DNA of 64,000 nucleotides from Olsenella uli DSM 7084 (GTDB lineage Bacteria; Actinomycetota; Coriobacteriia; Coriobacteriales; Atopobiaceae): NCBI RefSeq assembly GCF_000143845.1, contig NC_014363.1, positions 729,186 to 793,185 of the forward strand, read 5' to 3'. Shown piece by piece: positions 23,756 to 34,492 of this stretch (position 1 is its first letter; each line of letters starts with the position of its first letter). The notes under the pieces were generated by a model. It saw only the letters and a program-made list of their open reading frames with translations, ran no database searches and was not told where the DNA came from. The position numbers and the translations under genes were made by a program.

Positions 23756-25914
23756 ACGCGCGAGCCAAACTCGTAGTACTCGAGCCTCTCGAACAGGTCG
23801 TATGCCCTTGCGGCCTCCGTCGCGCAGCTCTCCTCCGCGTCCGTCGCCGCATCCCCCTCATCCCCCTTGGTCGGCGCATGCCAGGCGCCCGATGCGTCCC
23901 TGTAGCCGTTGAGCGTGACGCCGGGGAGCGTCTCGCGCAGGCTGAGCTCTGCCTTCTGGTAGTCGGTGAGCGGTGCGCCAATCATCTGGTTCATGAGAGC
24001 GCCCAGGTAGTTGACGGATGTGTCCATGGCCTGGCTCGTCTGCCCGTTGCCGACGACGTCATAGTTGGCCCAGATGACATAGCTCGTCTGGTAGGAGCGG
24101 ACGCTATGGGCGAGCTCGTCCTCTCCCGGATGGTAGCTGTCATTGAGCCAGCTTGAGACCGTGGGCTGGTGGTCACCAAAGAACACGAGGACAACGGGAC
24201 GGTCAAGATCCCGCAGGCGCGCGACGAAGGCCGCGAGGTCCTCGTCGGATGCCTGGATGCAGGACAGGTACTCGTTGAGCTGCGCGTTGTCGTAGTCCGA
24301 GAAGCGGTCCAGACGATAGCTGGTCAGGCGGTCCGCGGGGATGTTGGAGAGGTCGTAGCCGGCGTGGTTCTGCATGGTCACGTCAAAGATGAACTGCGGC
24401 CCGTCGTCTGCGGCGAGCAGCTCGAGAACCTTGTCGTAGGTGGCGCCGTCCGTCACGCCGTTGTGGAACTGCGGTGCGTGCTCGAACGAGCCTATGTCCA
24501 GGAATCGGTCGAAGCCGAAGCCCCGGTAGACCCTGTCACGGTTCCAGTTGGTCGCAAGGTTGGGGTGGATGGCGCAGGTGGTGTAGCCCAGCTCCTTGAA
24601 CTGCCTGGCGAGCGTGGGGATGCCGGAGAGGTCATAGAGCGTGTAGGGGTACTTGCCCGGCCCGACGAAGGCCATGGTGTTGCCCGAGAGGAACTCGAAC
24701 TCGGAGTTACAGGTCCCCCCTCCCAGGACGGAGGTGTAGAGCGCCCCGCGCGCGAGGGCGTCGGGGATTGCGTTGAACGCGGTGGGACCAGCATAGCCCT
24801 GGTCGGAAAGGGCCTGGTAGAGGGAGAGGTCCGAGAAGGTCTCGTTCATGATTGCAATGACCGTGGGCCTGGTCGCCGAAAACTGGGAGGACGCCTGGGC
24901 GTAGGTGGGCGCCGCAGGGCCTGCGTCGAAGCCGGCGGCACTCTCTTGCTCGAGTTGTCGGGCCTGTGCGTCGCTGTAGCCATCGGGGGCCTTGATGCCC
25001 ATGTCACGGGCTATCGTCATGAACGAGTTGAGCGAGCCGTACCTCTGGTAGGTCTCGACGATGAACCAGTAGTCGATGCCCTGCTGCCCAACCCAGTCGC
25101 AGGCGGCGCCTGCCTCGACGGGAAGGCAGAGCGCAAGGGCCGCGGCGCAGGCGAGGTTGAGCGCGGGTCTGGGGGCAGCACCGAGGGCAGGCCCGGGGGC
25201 CGGGCTCGAGGCAGGGGTCCCGCGTCCGTCGGGCGATGACTCGGGAAGGGCCTTGGGCGGGACGACAAGCGCCAGGCAGGCAAGGGCGAGCGCAAGGTGG
25301 GCAAGGGAGGGGAGCGTCGCGGGCGTGAGCCTGAATGTGAGCCCGCCGCTGACGGCTGCGGCGGTGCCCAGGGCGTAGAGGTCTCCCGGCATCACGACGG
25401 TCTGCTTGAGGGCGAGCGTGAAGTACTGGCCGATCCCGGCCAGGAAGGCAAGCACGGGGACGATGGCCGCAAGCCAGCCGCGCCTCTGGGCGAGGAAGTA
25501 GCCAACCAGCATCGTCGTGCCAATGACGAGCAGCTCGAGTGTCGTGCCGACAGGCTCGATGGAGGGGCGTCCCGAGTTGAGGGGGGCCTCGAGCGCAAGG
25601 TAGGAGAGCCCTGCGGCGGCAACGACGAGAAGGGCGTCCCTGAGCGCCCAGACCACGGCCCTCATGGTGGGGTGGAAGCCTCCCGTGCGAGCGGAGAGCA
25701 GCTCCGAGAGGTGGTCGCGCTGGAGCGTGAGCCCTTCCGCAACGAGGGACGCGAAGGCGACGAGAAGGATGGGGGTGGGGCTGGGATCCCTGTAGATGCC
25801 GCCGATGCAGACGCACAGCAGCACGACGGGCACGAGGGAGACGGCGACCAGCCAGGCGACGGTGCCGCGCCGAGGCCGGGGGAGGAATGCTGTCAAGAGG
25901 TGGGGACGGCCCAT
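23752..25914 (-). CDS. LTA synthase/sulfatase-type membrane phosphotransferase
   Basis: 720 aa. Six or more N-terminal membrane segments (to about residue 270) precede an extracellular alkaline-phosphatase-fold domain. Metal and catalytic elements are visible: TVIAIMNETFSDLSLY (metal Glu), GGGTCNSEFEFLSGN (nucleophile Thr, about residue 395), FIFDVTMQNHAGY and VVLVFFGDHQPT (metal Asp and His). The family transfers glycerol phosphate or similar groups to cell-surface polymers. Whether this enzyme makes lipoteichoic acid or decorates another glycan is unknown. The Ser/Gly-rich membrane protein gene lies directly upstream. Confidence 0.88.
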   Translation of the reverse strand: MGRPHLLTAFLPRPRRGTVAWLVAVSLVPVVLLCVCIGGIYRDPSPTPILLVAFASLVAEGLTLQRDHLSELLSARTGGFHPTMRAVVWALRDALLVVAAAGLSYLALEAPLNSGRPSIEPVGTTLELLVIGTTMLVGYFLAQRRGWLAAIVPVLAFLAGIGQYFTLALKQTVVMPGDLYALGTAAAVSGGLTFRLTPATLPSLAHLALALACLALVVPPKALPESSPDGRGTPASSPAPGPALGAAPRPALNLACAAALALCLPVEAGAACDWVGQQGIDYWFIVETYQRYGSLNSFMTIARDMGIKAPDGYSDAQARQLEQESAAGFDAGPAAPTYAQASSQFSATRPTVIAIMNETFSDLSLYQALSDQGYAGPTAFNAIPDALARGALYTSVLGGGTCNSEFEFLSGNTMAFVGPGKYPYTLYDLSGIPTLARQFKELGYTTCAIHPNLATNWNRDRVYRGFGFDRFLDIGSFEHAPQFHNGVTDGATYDKVLELLAADDGPQFIFDVTMQNHAGYDLSNIPADRLTSYRLDRFSDYDNAQLNEYLSCIQASDEDLAAFVARLRDLDRPVVLVFFGDHQPTVSSWLNDSYHPGEDELAHSVRSYQTSYVIWANYDVVGNGQTSQAMDTSVNYLGALMNQMIGAPLTDYQKAELSLRETLPGVTLNGYRDASGAWHAPTKGDEGDAATDAEESCATEAARAYDLFERLEYYEFGSRV

Positions 25915-25976
25915 GCGGGTCCTTTCCGGTTGCTGCTGGCGGCCTGGCGGTCGACGCGGCCGTGGGCCCGTGTCGC

Positions 25977-26999
25977 CTAGGCTGCGCTGCCCGAGGCGCT
26001 GGTGGCGACCGACTTCGACGAGCCGCTTCCGGAGGGGCTGGTCCCACTCGTGCCTGTCGAGCTGGCGTCACTGGAGCCGCCTGTGGTGCCGGAGGCGCCC
26101 GTCGACGAGCTGCCCGTCGTATCCGAGGACGACCCGCCTGTCGTGGTCGCGCCACCTGTCCCGTCGCCCTTCGAGTCGGGGCTTCCGGACGTGCCGCTTC
26201 CGGACGAGCCGCTTGCAGACGATCCGCTTGTGCCAGATCCGCTTGTCGCAGAGCTGCCGGCAGAGGAGCCCTCGTCGGAGGACGTCGCCTCCGCGTCCGA
26301 GCCGCTTGTGCCGTCCTGGCCGGTGGAGGAGCCGCCCGCTCCTTCAGCCCGTCTGTCTGTGGTCGCGTCTGACGAGGAGCCCCCTCGGGGCTCGGAGACG
26401 GTCGGGGCCACCACGCTCGAGCTGCCTATGCCCTGGCCTGCGGTGGCGAGGCTGACGATGGCCGCATAGACCAGGACGGCCGCGATCGCTGCCACGGCCG
26501 TGACGATGAGCGCACGCCGCCGGATGGTCCTGCTCCTGCGGTCCGCCGCAGCCGTGCGGATGGCCTCGGGGGCGATGGGGGTGCCCGTCTCGGCCATGGC
26601 GGGTGAAGTCGGCTCGTCACCTGGCATGCCAGGTGCCGCATCGGGCATCCTGCGGACGACGGTGCCCCCCGCGTCAGGGCCGTGGGCGCCGAGCCGTACG
26701 GTCGGGGTCGCGGGGTCGGTCATGCCGGGGCCCTGCTCGCCCAGGCCCTTGATCTTCTCGGCCGATGCCGAGAGCACTGACTTGTATACCTGGGAGGCGA
26801 TGGCCGAGGCCGCCGCCGCGATGCCGACGCCGATGAGGGAACCGGCCAGGCCGATCTGGGACGAGAGCGCGAACGACGTGACGGATGCCAGGGCGGATGC
26901 GACGACCGCCGTCATGGAGAAGTCCTCGAACAGGCTCTTCTTGGTGGTCTTGTCGGGGCCGTCGTCCCCGGACGAGACGTTGGTGTGTTGTGGGTCCAT
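25977..26999 (-). CDS. Membrane-anchored protein with a long Ser/Gly/Thr-rich tail
   Basis: 340 aa, taking the ATG at 26999 with AGGAAAG about 11 bp upstream; a GTG at 27011 is too close to that site. Residues about 28-60 form a small-residue hydrophobic segment (VVASALASVTSFALSSQIGL onwards). A second clear membrane helix (ALIVTAVAAIAAVLVYAAIV) is near residue 175. The last 140 residues are almost only Ser, Gly, Thr, Ala and Asp, resembling a flexible or glycosylated wall-spanning stalk. I do not recognise a family. It lies 62 bp upstream of the LTA-synthase-like gene on the same strand and may be co-transcribed. Confidence 0.7.
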   Translation of the reverse strand: MDPQHTNVSSGDDGPDKTTKKSLFEDFSMTAVVASALASVTSFALSSQIGLAGSLIGVGIAAAASAIASQVYKSVLSASAEKIKGLGEQGPGMTDPATPTVRLGAHGPDAGGTVVRRMPDAAPGMPGDEPTSPAMAETGTPIAPEAIRTAAADRRSRTIRRRALIVTAVAAIAAVLVYAAIVSLATAGQGIGSSSVVAPTVSEPRGGSSSDATTDRRAEGAGGSSTGQDGTSGSDAEATSSDEGSSAGSSATSGSGTSGSSASGSSGSGTSGSPDSKGDGTGGATTTGGSSSDTTGSSSTGASGTTGGSSDASSTGTSGTSPSGSGSSKSVATSASGSAA

Positions 27000-27214
27000 G
27001 CGTGTCGCCACTTTCCTGCGGGCGTCTGCCCGCCGTTGCCGGTCGCGTGCCTTCCGCAGCGCCCGGCGTCCCTTCGGTGCTTCCTGACACTAGGGTAGAG
27101 GGGTCTTGTGGTCTGCCGTGCGAATTTCACGAATACAGGACAAGCCATGGCACGGGGCGGTCCGGGCTGCGTTGGCGGTGGAGTCGGTCCGATTGGAGCT
27201 ATGGGTTCCGGCTG

Positions 27215-27231
27215 GGCCAATATAATTGGCC
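27215..27231. promoter_or_regulatory. Palindrome enclosing a TATAAT sequence upstream of fba
   Basis: GGCCAAT (27215-27221) and ATTGGCC (27225-27231) are perfect arms around ATA. The consensus -10 hexamer TATAAT (27221-27226) is inside the palindrome. Two direct GGTTGCAC copies (27233-27240 and 27247-27254) follow. This looks like an operator region for the aldolase gene. Confidence 0.5.
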
Positions 27232-27272
27232 AGGTTGCACCATTCTGGTTGCACATTTGTGGTTCGTCGTCG

Positions 27273-27300
27273 CTGACGTATCGGTAATTGGCAGTATCAT
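27273..27300 (+). promoter_or_regulatory. Possible proximal promoter of fba
   Basis: CTGACG (27273-27278) and TATCAT (27295-27300) are 16 bp apart, 44 bp upstream of the start codon. It could act instead of, or in addition to, the TATAAT at 27221. Confidence 0.4.
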
Positions 27301-27343
27301 ATGTGGTGTGTGGAAGGTCCATCACGTTCAATGGAGGTATCAC

Positions 27344-28216
27344 ATGCTTGTCAATGCTACGGCCATGCTCCAGAGCGCTGAGAAGGGCCACTATGGCCTT
27401 GGAGCGTTCAACACCAACAACCTCGAATGGGCCAGCTCGATCCTGGATGCCGCCGAGGAGCTCCAGTCCCCGGTGATCATCCAGTGCACCGGCGGTGCCG
27501 CCAAATGGCAGATCTCCTACAAGGTCGTCGCCGACATCGTCAGGGATCTCGTCGAGGCCAAGGACATCACCGTCCCCGTTGCCCTTCACCTTGACCATGG
27601 CTCCTACGAGGACGTTTTCAAGTGCATCGAAGCGGGCTTCACCTCCGTCATGTATGACGGCTCCCACGAGCCCGACTTCGAGACCAACCTCAAGCGCACC
27701 GCTGAGGTCGTCAAGGCCGCCCACGTCAAGGGCATCTCGGTCGAGGCCGAGGTCGGCGGCATCGGCGGCACCGAGGACGGCGTGACCTCCAGGGGCGAGC
27801 TCGCCGATCCCAAGCAGTGCAAGCAGATCGCGGACCTGGGCGTTGACTTCCTGGCCTGCGGCATCGGCAACATTCACGGCATCTACCCCGACAACTGGGA
27901 GGGCCTCTCCTTCGACCAGCTGACGGCAATCAAGGCCGAGACCGGCGACCTGCCGCTGGTCCTCCATGGCGGCACGGGCATTCCCGTCGACCAGATCCAG
28001 AAGGCCATCTCGCTGGGCATCTGCAAGATCAACGTCAACACCGACCTCCAGCTCGTCTTTGCCGAGGCAACCCGCAAGTACATCGAGTCTGGTGCCGACC
28101 AGCAGGGCAAGGGCTACGATCCGCGCAAGCTCCTCAAGCCGGGTCGCGACGCCATCGTCAAGCGCACCAAGGAGCTCATCGTCGAGTTCGGCTCCGACGG
28201 CAAGGGCTGGAACTAG
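27344..28216 (+). CDS. fba: Class II fructose-1,6-bisphosphate aldolase
   Basis: 290 aa, ATG at 27344 behind GGAGG (27333-27337). It catalyses reversible cleavage of fructose-1,6-bisphosphate to DHAP and glyceraldehyde-3-phosphate in glycolysis. Catalytic Asp and zinc His lie in ALHLDHGSYE (about residues 78-87), with further zinc ligands in GIGNIHGIYP and VLHGGTG. The phosphate-binding INVNTDLQ motif is intact. Codon use is strongly biased, as expected for a highly expressed gene. It stands alone with its own promoter region. Confidence 0.95.
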   Translation: MLVNATAMLQSAEKGHYGLGAFNTNNLEWASSILDAAEELQSPVIIQCTGGAAKWQISYKVVADIVRDLVEAKDITVPVALHLDHGSYEDVFKCIEAGFTSVMYDGSHEPDFETNLKRTAEVVKAAHVKGISVEAEVGGIGGTEDGVTSRGELADPKQCKQIADLGVDFLACGIGNIHGIYPDNWEGLSFDQLTAIKAETGDLPLVLHGGTGIPVDQIQKAISLGICKINVNTDLQLVFAEATRKYIESGADQQGKGYDPRKLLKPGRDAIVKRTKELIVEFGSDGKGWN

Positions 28217-28314
28217 GGGCATCGAACTAGGCCCGTCGCCCGTTTGTCGCGAAGGCAGACGGTCGGCGCCGAAGCCTCGCGAGCACCGTCGGTGCTGAGG
28301 CACGGGGCATGCGA

Positions 28315-28348
28315 GAGGGACGTTGCCACATGGGTGGCGGCGTCCCTC
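28315..28348. terminator. Strong hairpin between convergent fba and crp-type genes
   Basis: GAGGGACG (28315-28322) pairs with CGTCCCTC (28341-28348), and inside it GCCAC (28325-28329) pairs with GTGGC (28334-28338). The two-step stem lies between convergent genes and could end transcription from both sides. It lacks a T-run. A smaller GCACCG-T-CGGTGC palindrome lies at about 28293-28305. Confidence 0.45.
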
Positions 28349-28464
28349 CTCCGTGTGCGGTCGGGTCGCTTCGAGATGCGCCACGGAGATGCGCTGCGTG
28401 CGTTGGGGACGCGCACGGGTCCTGGAGACGCGTGCGCGCCTCAAGGACCCGTGCGGTCCAAGCG

Positions 28465-29190
28465 TCAGGAGTGCGGACTCTCCCGCAGCGTGAAGCGGCT
28501 GCGATCGAAGTCGAGGATGCCCTCGCCGCGCATCTTGCAGAGCTCGTTGGACATGGCAGAGCGATTGACCGAGAGGAAGTCCGCGAGCTGCTGGCGATTG
28601 AAGGGGATCGTGAACGTGGGACTGGCGGCACGGCGTGACTCGTCGGAGAGGTAGGCCAGGAGCTTCTCGCGTGTGGAGCGCTGGCTGAGGTAGGTGAGCT
28701 TGCTGTTGAGGGCCAGGTTGTGCTGGGCCACGTCGCCTACGAGGTTCTGCGTGAGCCGCACGTGGTAGGGGCAGCCCGAGCTGCACCCGACCATGATCTT
28801 GCGCGCTTTGAGCGTGAGCAAGGTGGAGGCCCTCGTCGTGACGGCCGAGACGGCGAGTGGGGTGCCCTCTGTGCAGGCGTAGGACTCGGCAAAGGTGCCG
28901 CCGGGGGCGACGGTCGTGATGATGTTGCGGTTGCCCCACCAGTCCTCGCGGATGACGTTGACGCCACCTTCGAGGAGGACGTAGACCTGCGTGGTGGTCT
29001 CGCCCTCGCGCAGCACGTACTCGCCCTCGCCAAAGCTGTGCAGGCGCGCGCCCAGGCAGGGGAGTGCCTTGGCGATCTCCTCGCCGTCCAGCCCCGCGAA
29101 GATGCGTGAGGAACTGATGGTGGGGAGGTGCTGGGGAAGCCAAGAGGGCGACTGATGTGCGGCTGTGGCCGATGTCTTCGTGACGGGCAT
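28465..29190 (-). CDS. Crp/Fnr family transcriptional regulator
   Basis: 241 aa, starting at the ATG at 29190 behind CGGGAG. The cyclic-nucleotide-binding-like beta roll (about residues 30-140) has GEGEYVLREGETTTQVYVLLEG, split by the usual loops, and TTVAPGGTFAESYACTEG. The C-terminal helix-turn-helix is FTIPFNRQQLADFLSVNRSA followed by MSNELCKMRGEGIL. The cluster CSSGCPYHV in the middle is unusual and might sense redox state, but the pattern differs from classical FNR. No target can be assigned. Confidence 0.9.
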   Translation of the reverse strand: MPVTKTSATAAHQSPSWLPQHLPTISSSRIFAGLDGEEIAKALPCLGARLHSFGEGEYVLREGETTTQVYVLLEGGVNVIREDWWGNRNIITTVAPGGTFAESYACTEGTPLAVSAVTTRASTLLTLKARKIMVGCSSGCPYHVRLTQNLVGDVAQHNLALNSKLTYLSQRSTREKLLAYLSDESRRAASPTFTIPFNRQQLADFLSVNRSAMSNELCKMRGEGILDFDRSRFTLRESPHS

Positions 29191-29322
29191 GGATGACTCC
29201 CGGGTACGTGGCTCCTGGGGGGCGTGGCCCCTGGGTGCGTGGCATACATAGGCTGATGTAGGTCGGGGACGCAACAGTATAATGCGACTTCGACATCTCT
29301 TGCCTCGGCCAGTGGGGCAAGA

Positions 29323-30864
<1,542 letters not shown>

Positions 30865-30954
30865 TCACAGGTGATCTGCCGCGCAGCGCTAGCCTCGGAC
30901 AGAGGCCATGTGGCTTTGCTCGTCTCGCCGATGGCGGCGAGGAGGGTCTTGGAC

Positions 30955-31380
30955 TTACTCGCCCGTCCCGTCCACATCTCCCACGATGTCCGCGAGCGTC
31001 CTGCTGTCCAGGAAACCTGCGGTGACCCTGCCCAGATCGCGCCATATGGTGACCGTAGGGCAGGAGTCGGCCTGCGGGCAGATCTCGTCGTTGGTGCAGT
31101 CCAGGCAGGCGACGGGTGCCAGCGAACCCTCGGCCGCGCGCAGGATCTCGCCCAGGGTGTAGTCCTCGGGGGCTCGCGTCAGGCGATAGCCGCCGCCCTT
31201 GCCGCGCAGGCTCTCGACGTAGCCGGCCTTGTGCATGCGCGATACCACCTGTTCCAGGTACTTGCGCGAGATGCCCTGCCGCTTGGAGACGTCGCCCAGC
31301 GAGACCCAGCCCTCATGCGTGGCAAGGTCGCCCATGACCCTGAGGGCGTAGCGTCCCTTTGTCGAGAACATGCTGGCCAT
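30955..31380 (-). CDS. Rrf2/IscR-type regulator of the suf operon
   Basis: 141 aa, ATG at 31380 with AAGGGGGAC upstream. The Rrf2 winged helix (FSTKGRYALRVMGDLATHEG, then ISRKYLEQVVSRMHKAGYVE and GKGGGYRLTR) is complete. The cysteines in CLDCTNDEICPQADSCP (about 88-104) could hold a [2Fe-2S] cluster, so it may sense iron-sulfur status and control suf. It is the last gene of sufCBDSU-rrf2, starting 4 bp after the sufU stop, whereas in many bacteria the regulator comes first. Confidence 0.9.
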   Translation of the reverse strand: MASMFSTKGRYALRVMGDLATHEGWVSLGDVSKRQGISRKYLEQVVSRMHKAGYVESLRGKGGGYRLTRAPEDYTLGEILRAAEGSLAPVACLDCTNDEICPQADSCPTVTIWRDLGRVTAGFLDSRTLADIVGDVDGTGE

Positions 31381-31384
31381 GAGC

Positions 31385-31921
31385 CTAGTCCCCCTTGCCG
31401 CCGGCGGGATCCCCATGGGACTGGGAGGTGGCTGCCGGGGCCTCCGGTCCGTCCGGGGCTGCCTGGGTCTTCGGGATGGCCGCAAGGAGCATCTCCTCGA
31501 GGGTGCGCCAGGCAAGCTCCGCGCACTTCACGCGAGCGGGCATGTGGCTGATGTCCTTGAGCATGGCCGCATCCTCGAGCTGGTCCAGCTCGTCACCGTC
31601 GGTCTCCTCGCCACGAACCATCGCCATGAAGAGCCGACAGAGCCCGATGGCCTCCTCGGGCGTCTTGCCCACCATGAGGTCGCTCATCATGTCGGCCGAG
31701 GCCTGGCTGATGGCGCAGCCATGCCCCTGGTAGGCGGCTTCCTCGATGGTGCCGTCCGCAGCCATCCTGACCGAGAAGGTCAGGTCGTCTCCGCAGGAGG
31801 GGTTGATCCCCTCGTGCGTGAGGGTGGGCTCGTCCATCTGGTACTTGTAGTCGGGATGGGACACGTGGTCCATGAACGCGGGGTTGTACAGGCCGCCCGC
31901 GCCGGCGACGGGATTAGCCAT
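31385..31921 (-). CDS. sufU: Iron-sulfur cluster assembly protein SufU
   Basis: 178 aa, ATG at 31921, overlapping the sufS 3' end by 8 bp. The three conserved cysteines are in NPSCGDD, GHGCAIS and ARVKCAELAW, with the Asp of the first motif. They bind zinc and accept the persulfide from SufS. The C-terminus has about 25 extra residues rich in Ala/Pro/Gly beyond the usual length. It acts with SufS in the cytoplasm in sulfur transfer to the SufBCD scaffold. Confidence 0.95.
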   Translation of the reverse strand: MANPVAGAGGLYNPAFMDHVSHPDYKYQMDEPTLTHEGINPSCGDDLTFSVRMAADGTIEEAAYQGHGCAISQASADMMSDLMVGKTPEEAIGLCRLFMAMVRGEETDGDELDQLEDAAMLKDISHMPARVKCAELAWRTLEEMLLAAIPKTQAAPDGPEAPAATSQSHGDPAGGKGD

Positions 31922-33182
31922 GGAACACCGTCCAAACCGTTTCGAGCCCCTCGACCAGGCAGTCGATGTCGGCCTTGTCGTTGTAGAGCGCGACGGACGC
32001 ACGACAGGTGCTGTCCATCGCCACGTCCAGGTAGGAGAGCAGCGGCTGGGCGCAGTGGTGCCCCGCACGGATGCAGATGCCCGAACCGTCCAGGATGGAG
32101 GCGACGTCATGCGGATGGACACCCCGCACGTTGAACGCGACCGCACCCACGTGGCGGCTGCCATCGGAGGGCCCGATCACGTCCACGAAGCCCAATGCGG
32201 ACAGCGAGTCCGTGAGGTAGGAGGCCAGCGTCCGCTCGCGCTCCTCGACCCTGTCCATGCCCAGGCCCTCGAGATAGGCCAGGTCGGCGTCGAAGGCATA
32301 GACGCCTGCGGCGTCCTGGGTCCCCGCCTCGAATTTCTGGGGTACGGGAGCCCAGACGGCCTCCGTCTCGCTCACGGAGTCGATCATCTCCCCGCCCGTC
32401 AGGAAGGGCGGCATCCCATCGAGGATGGCACGCCTGCCCCACAGGATGCCGACGCCCATGGGACCCCCCATCTTGTGGGCCGAGAAGGCGAGGAGGTCGC
32501 AGCCGAGCTCGCGCACGTCGACCCTGAGGTGCGGGACGGACTGGGCCCCGTCCACCACCATGTACGCGCCCATCTCGTGGGCTCGGCGCGCAATGGCGCG
32601 GATGTCGTTCTCGACGCCGAGCACGTTGGAGACCTGGGTCACCGAGACGATCTTGGCCCTGGGACCGATCTTGCCCTCGATCTCCTTGGGGGTGATGCGG
32701 AAGTCGTCGTCCAGACGCAGGTAGACGAGCTTGGCCCCGGTGGCGGCGCAGACCTGCTGCCAGGGGATGAGGTTGGAGTGGTGCTCCATGATGGAGATGA
32801 CGACCTCGTCTCCGGGCTTCAGGACCGAGCGTCCGAGGGAGCCTGCCACGAGGTTGAGGGACTCGGAGGTGTTCCGCGTGAAGACGATCTCGTCGCCTTG
32901 TGGCTGACCGGCGTCATCCGTGGCTCCGATGAAGCCGGCGATGCGCCGACGCGCGCTTTCGATGGCGGAGGTCGCCTCGACGGAGAGTCGGTAGAGGCCG
33001 CGCAGGGGATTGGCGTTCATGGTCTCGTAGAAGCCGCGCTCGGCCGCAAGCACGGCCTCGGGGCGCTGCGAGGTGGCGGCGCTGTCGAGGAAGGTGATGT
33101 CGGGGTGCTTGGCCAGCAGGGGAAAGTCCTGCCTGTAGGGGTTCTGCTCGATGCTCGCGAGCTGGGATTCGGAAAGCGTCAC
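31914..33182 (-). CDS. sufS: Cysteine desulfurase SufS
   Basis: 422 aa, GTG start (33182) overlapping the sufD stop in a GTGA arrangement. It is a PLP enzyme of group II. The cofactor lysine is in LLAFSAHKMGGPMGVG, with VVDGAQSVPH before it, and the catalytic cysteine loop is ICIRAGHHCAQPLL near the C-terminus. It removes sulfur from cysteine and passes it to SufU. FLDSAATSQRP marks the N-terminal region. Confidence 0.96.
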   Translation of the reverse strand: MTLSESQLASIEQNPYRQDFPLLAKHPDITFLDSAATSQRPEAVLAAERGFYETMNANPLRGLYRLSVEATSAIESARRRIAGFIGATDDAGQPQGDEIVFTRNTSESLNLVAGSLGRSVLKPGDEVVISIMEHHSNLIPWQQVCAATGAKLVYLRLDDDFRITPKEIEGKIGPRAKIVSVTQVSNVLGVENDIRAIARRAHEMGAYMVVDGAQSVPHLRVDVRELGCDLLAFSAHKMGGPMGVGILWGRRAILDGMPPFLTGGEMIDSVSETEAVWAPVPQKFEAGTQDAAGVYAFDADLAYLEGLGMDRVEERERTLASYLTDSLSALGFVDVIGPSDGSRHVGAVAFNVRGVHPHDVASILDGSGICIRAGHHCAQPLLSYLDVAMDSTCRASVALYNDKADIDCLVEGLETVWTVFHG

Positions 33183-34492
33183 GACTGTCCCTCCTGAGGA
33201 TCGTCGCCGTCGTGGAGGCCGTGCCCATCGCAGGGGGCGGCACTGCCTCGGAGCCCGTCGGTCAGGCCGAGCCCGTCGGCGAGGTCGTGCGCGATCTCGT
33301 CCCCCAGCACCTCCGCCGCGCGGTCCAGCGCGGCGACGAGCGAGGCGTCCTCGGGGGCATGGATCGCGGCGTCGTCGAAGATGGCGCGCGAGAAGAGCGC
33401 GACGGCCTCCCCCTCGGAGAGCCCCCGGTCGCGGAGGTAGGCGAGCTGCTCCGCGCTGACGGAGCCGATGGAGGCCCCGTGGTTTCCGGCGACGTCGTCC
33501 TCGTCGCAGAGGATGACGGGCAGCGTGCGGTTGACGACGTCGTCCCCCGTGACGAGGACGGTCTCGGCCTCGTTGCCCTTGGAGCCCTTGGCGCCGTGGA
33601 CCAGATCGATGGTCTCGCGCAGGGTCTTGTGCGCGCTGTCGGCAAGGACGCCGGTCGACTGGATGTCGCAGCGCGTGTCGAGGCCGCGCTGGCGCACCAT
33701 CTGGTTCACGTCCAGGCGCTCATGGCCACGTGCGACGTAGCGCAGGTCGAGCTGCAGGCGAGAAGACCTTCCACGGAGCTGTGCCTCGAAGCCCAGGGCG
33801 ACCTGGCCACCGCCGAGCGCGTACTGGCGCACCTCGATCGAGGCGCCCCCGTCCGCCTCGATGCCGATGCCCTCGAGGTGGGTGCTGTCCTCACCCAGGG
33901 CGATGATCTCCACGATGCGTACCGTCGCGTTCCTCTCGGCGATGATGCGGACGAGGTTGGCGGAGTGGCGACGGGACGCCCTGGCCGCGGACACCGTGGT
34001 TGCGGTCTCGGTGTGGGTGGAACCGGCGGAGCTTGCGGCGCCAGCGGCATGCGAGACGATCGCAACGGTCGCGTGCGCGCCCTCGCGGACGAGGATGCCG
34101 GTGTCGCGCACCTCGCCCGCATCGGCGTTGGCCTCGACGAGGAGGGGCTCCTCGCGGCGTGTCCCGCGTGGCACCTCGATGTAGCGGGCGTCACCGGCGG
34201 AGGACTCCGCCCACGCTACGGCCTCGGCTCCGATGCCGGCCTCCACCTGCCGCAGGATCTGGGGGAGACGGGCTGTGACCTCGCCCCTGTGGATGGGCTG
34301 GGGCATCCGGAGGGAGGCCTCGTTGACATTCAGGTGGTTCCAGGTCTGGCTGTAGGGGACGTTGACGTGGGAAAGCGTCGTGAGGGCGCCGGGCGCCTCC
34401 AGCGTGTCGTGATCCGCGCTGGCCATCGGGGTCGGCGTCGACGTTGGTACCTGCGCCGAGGGCCGGGCCGAAGTGGTCGTGGAGTCTGCCAT
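33179..34492 (-). CDS. sufD: Fe-S cluster scaffold subunit SufD
   Basis: 437 aa, ATG at 34492 sharing one base with the sufB stop codon. The C-terminal half has the beta-helix pattern of SufB/SufD (HSANLVRIIAERNATVRIVE, DLRYVARGHERLDVNQMVRQ, ETVLVTGDDVVNRTLPVILC, HGASIGSVSAEQLAYLRDRG). The N-terminus is shorter and more variable, with a Ser/Thr/Pro-rich start. It forms the SufBCD complex, in which clusters are assembled. The last 40 residues are Gly/Asp/His-rich and not conserved. Confidence 0.92.
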   Translation of the reverse strand: MADSTTTSARPSAQVPTSTPTPMASADHDTLEAPGALTTLSHVNVPYSQTWNHLNVNEASLRMPQPIHRGEVTARLPQILRQVEAGIGAEAVAWAESSAGDARYIEVPRGTRREEPLLVEANADAGEVRDTGILVREGAHATVAIVSHAAGAASSAGSTHTETATTVSAARASRRHSANLVRIIAERNATVRIVEIIALGEDSTHLEGIGIEADGGASIEVRQYALGGGQVALGFEAQLRGRSSRLQLDLRYVARGHERLDVNQMVRQRGLDTRCDIQSTGVLADSAHKTLRETIDLVHGAKGSKGNEAETVLVTGDDVVNRTLPVILCDEDDVAGNHGASIGSVSAEQLAYLRDRGLSEGEAVALFSRAIFDDAAIHAPEDASLVAALDRAAEVLGDEIAHDLADGLGLTDGLRGSAAPCDGHGLHDGDDPQEGQS

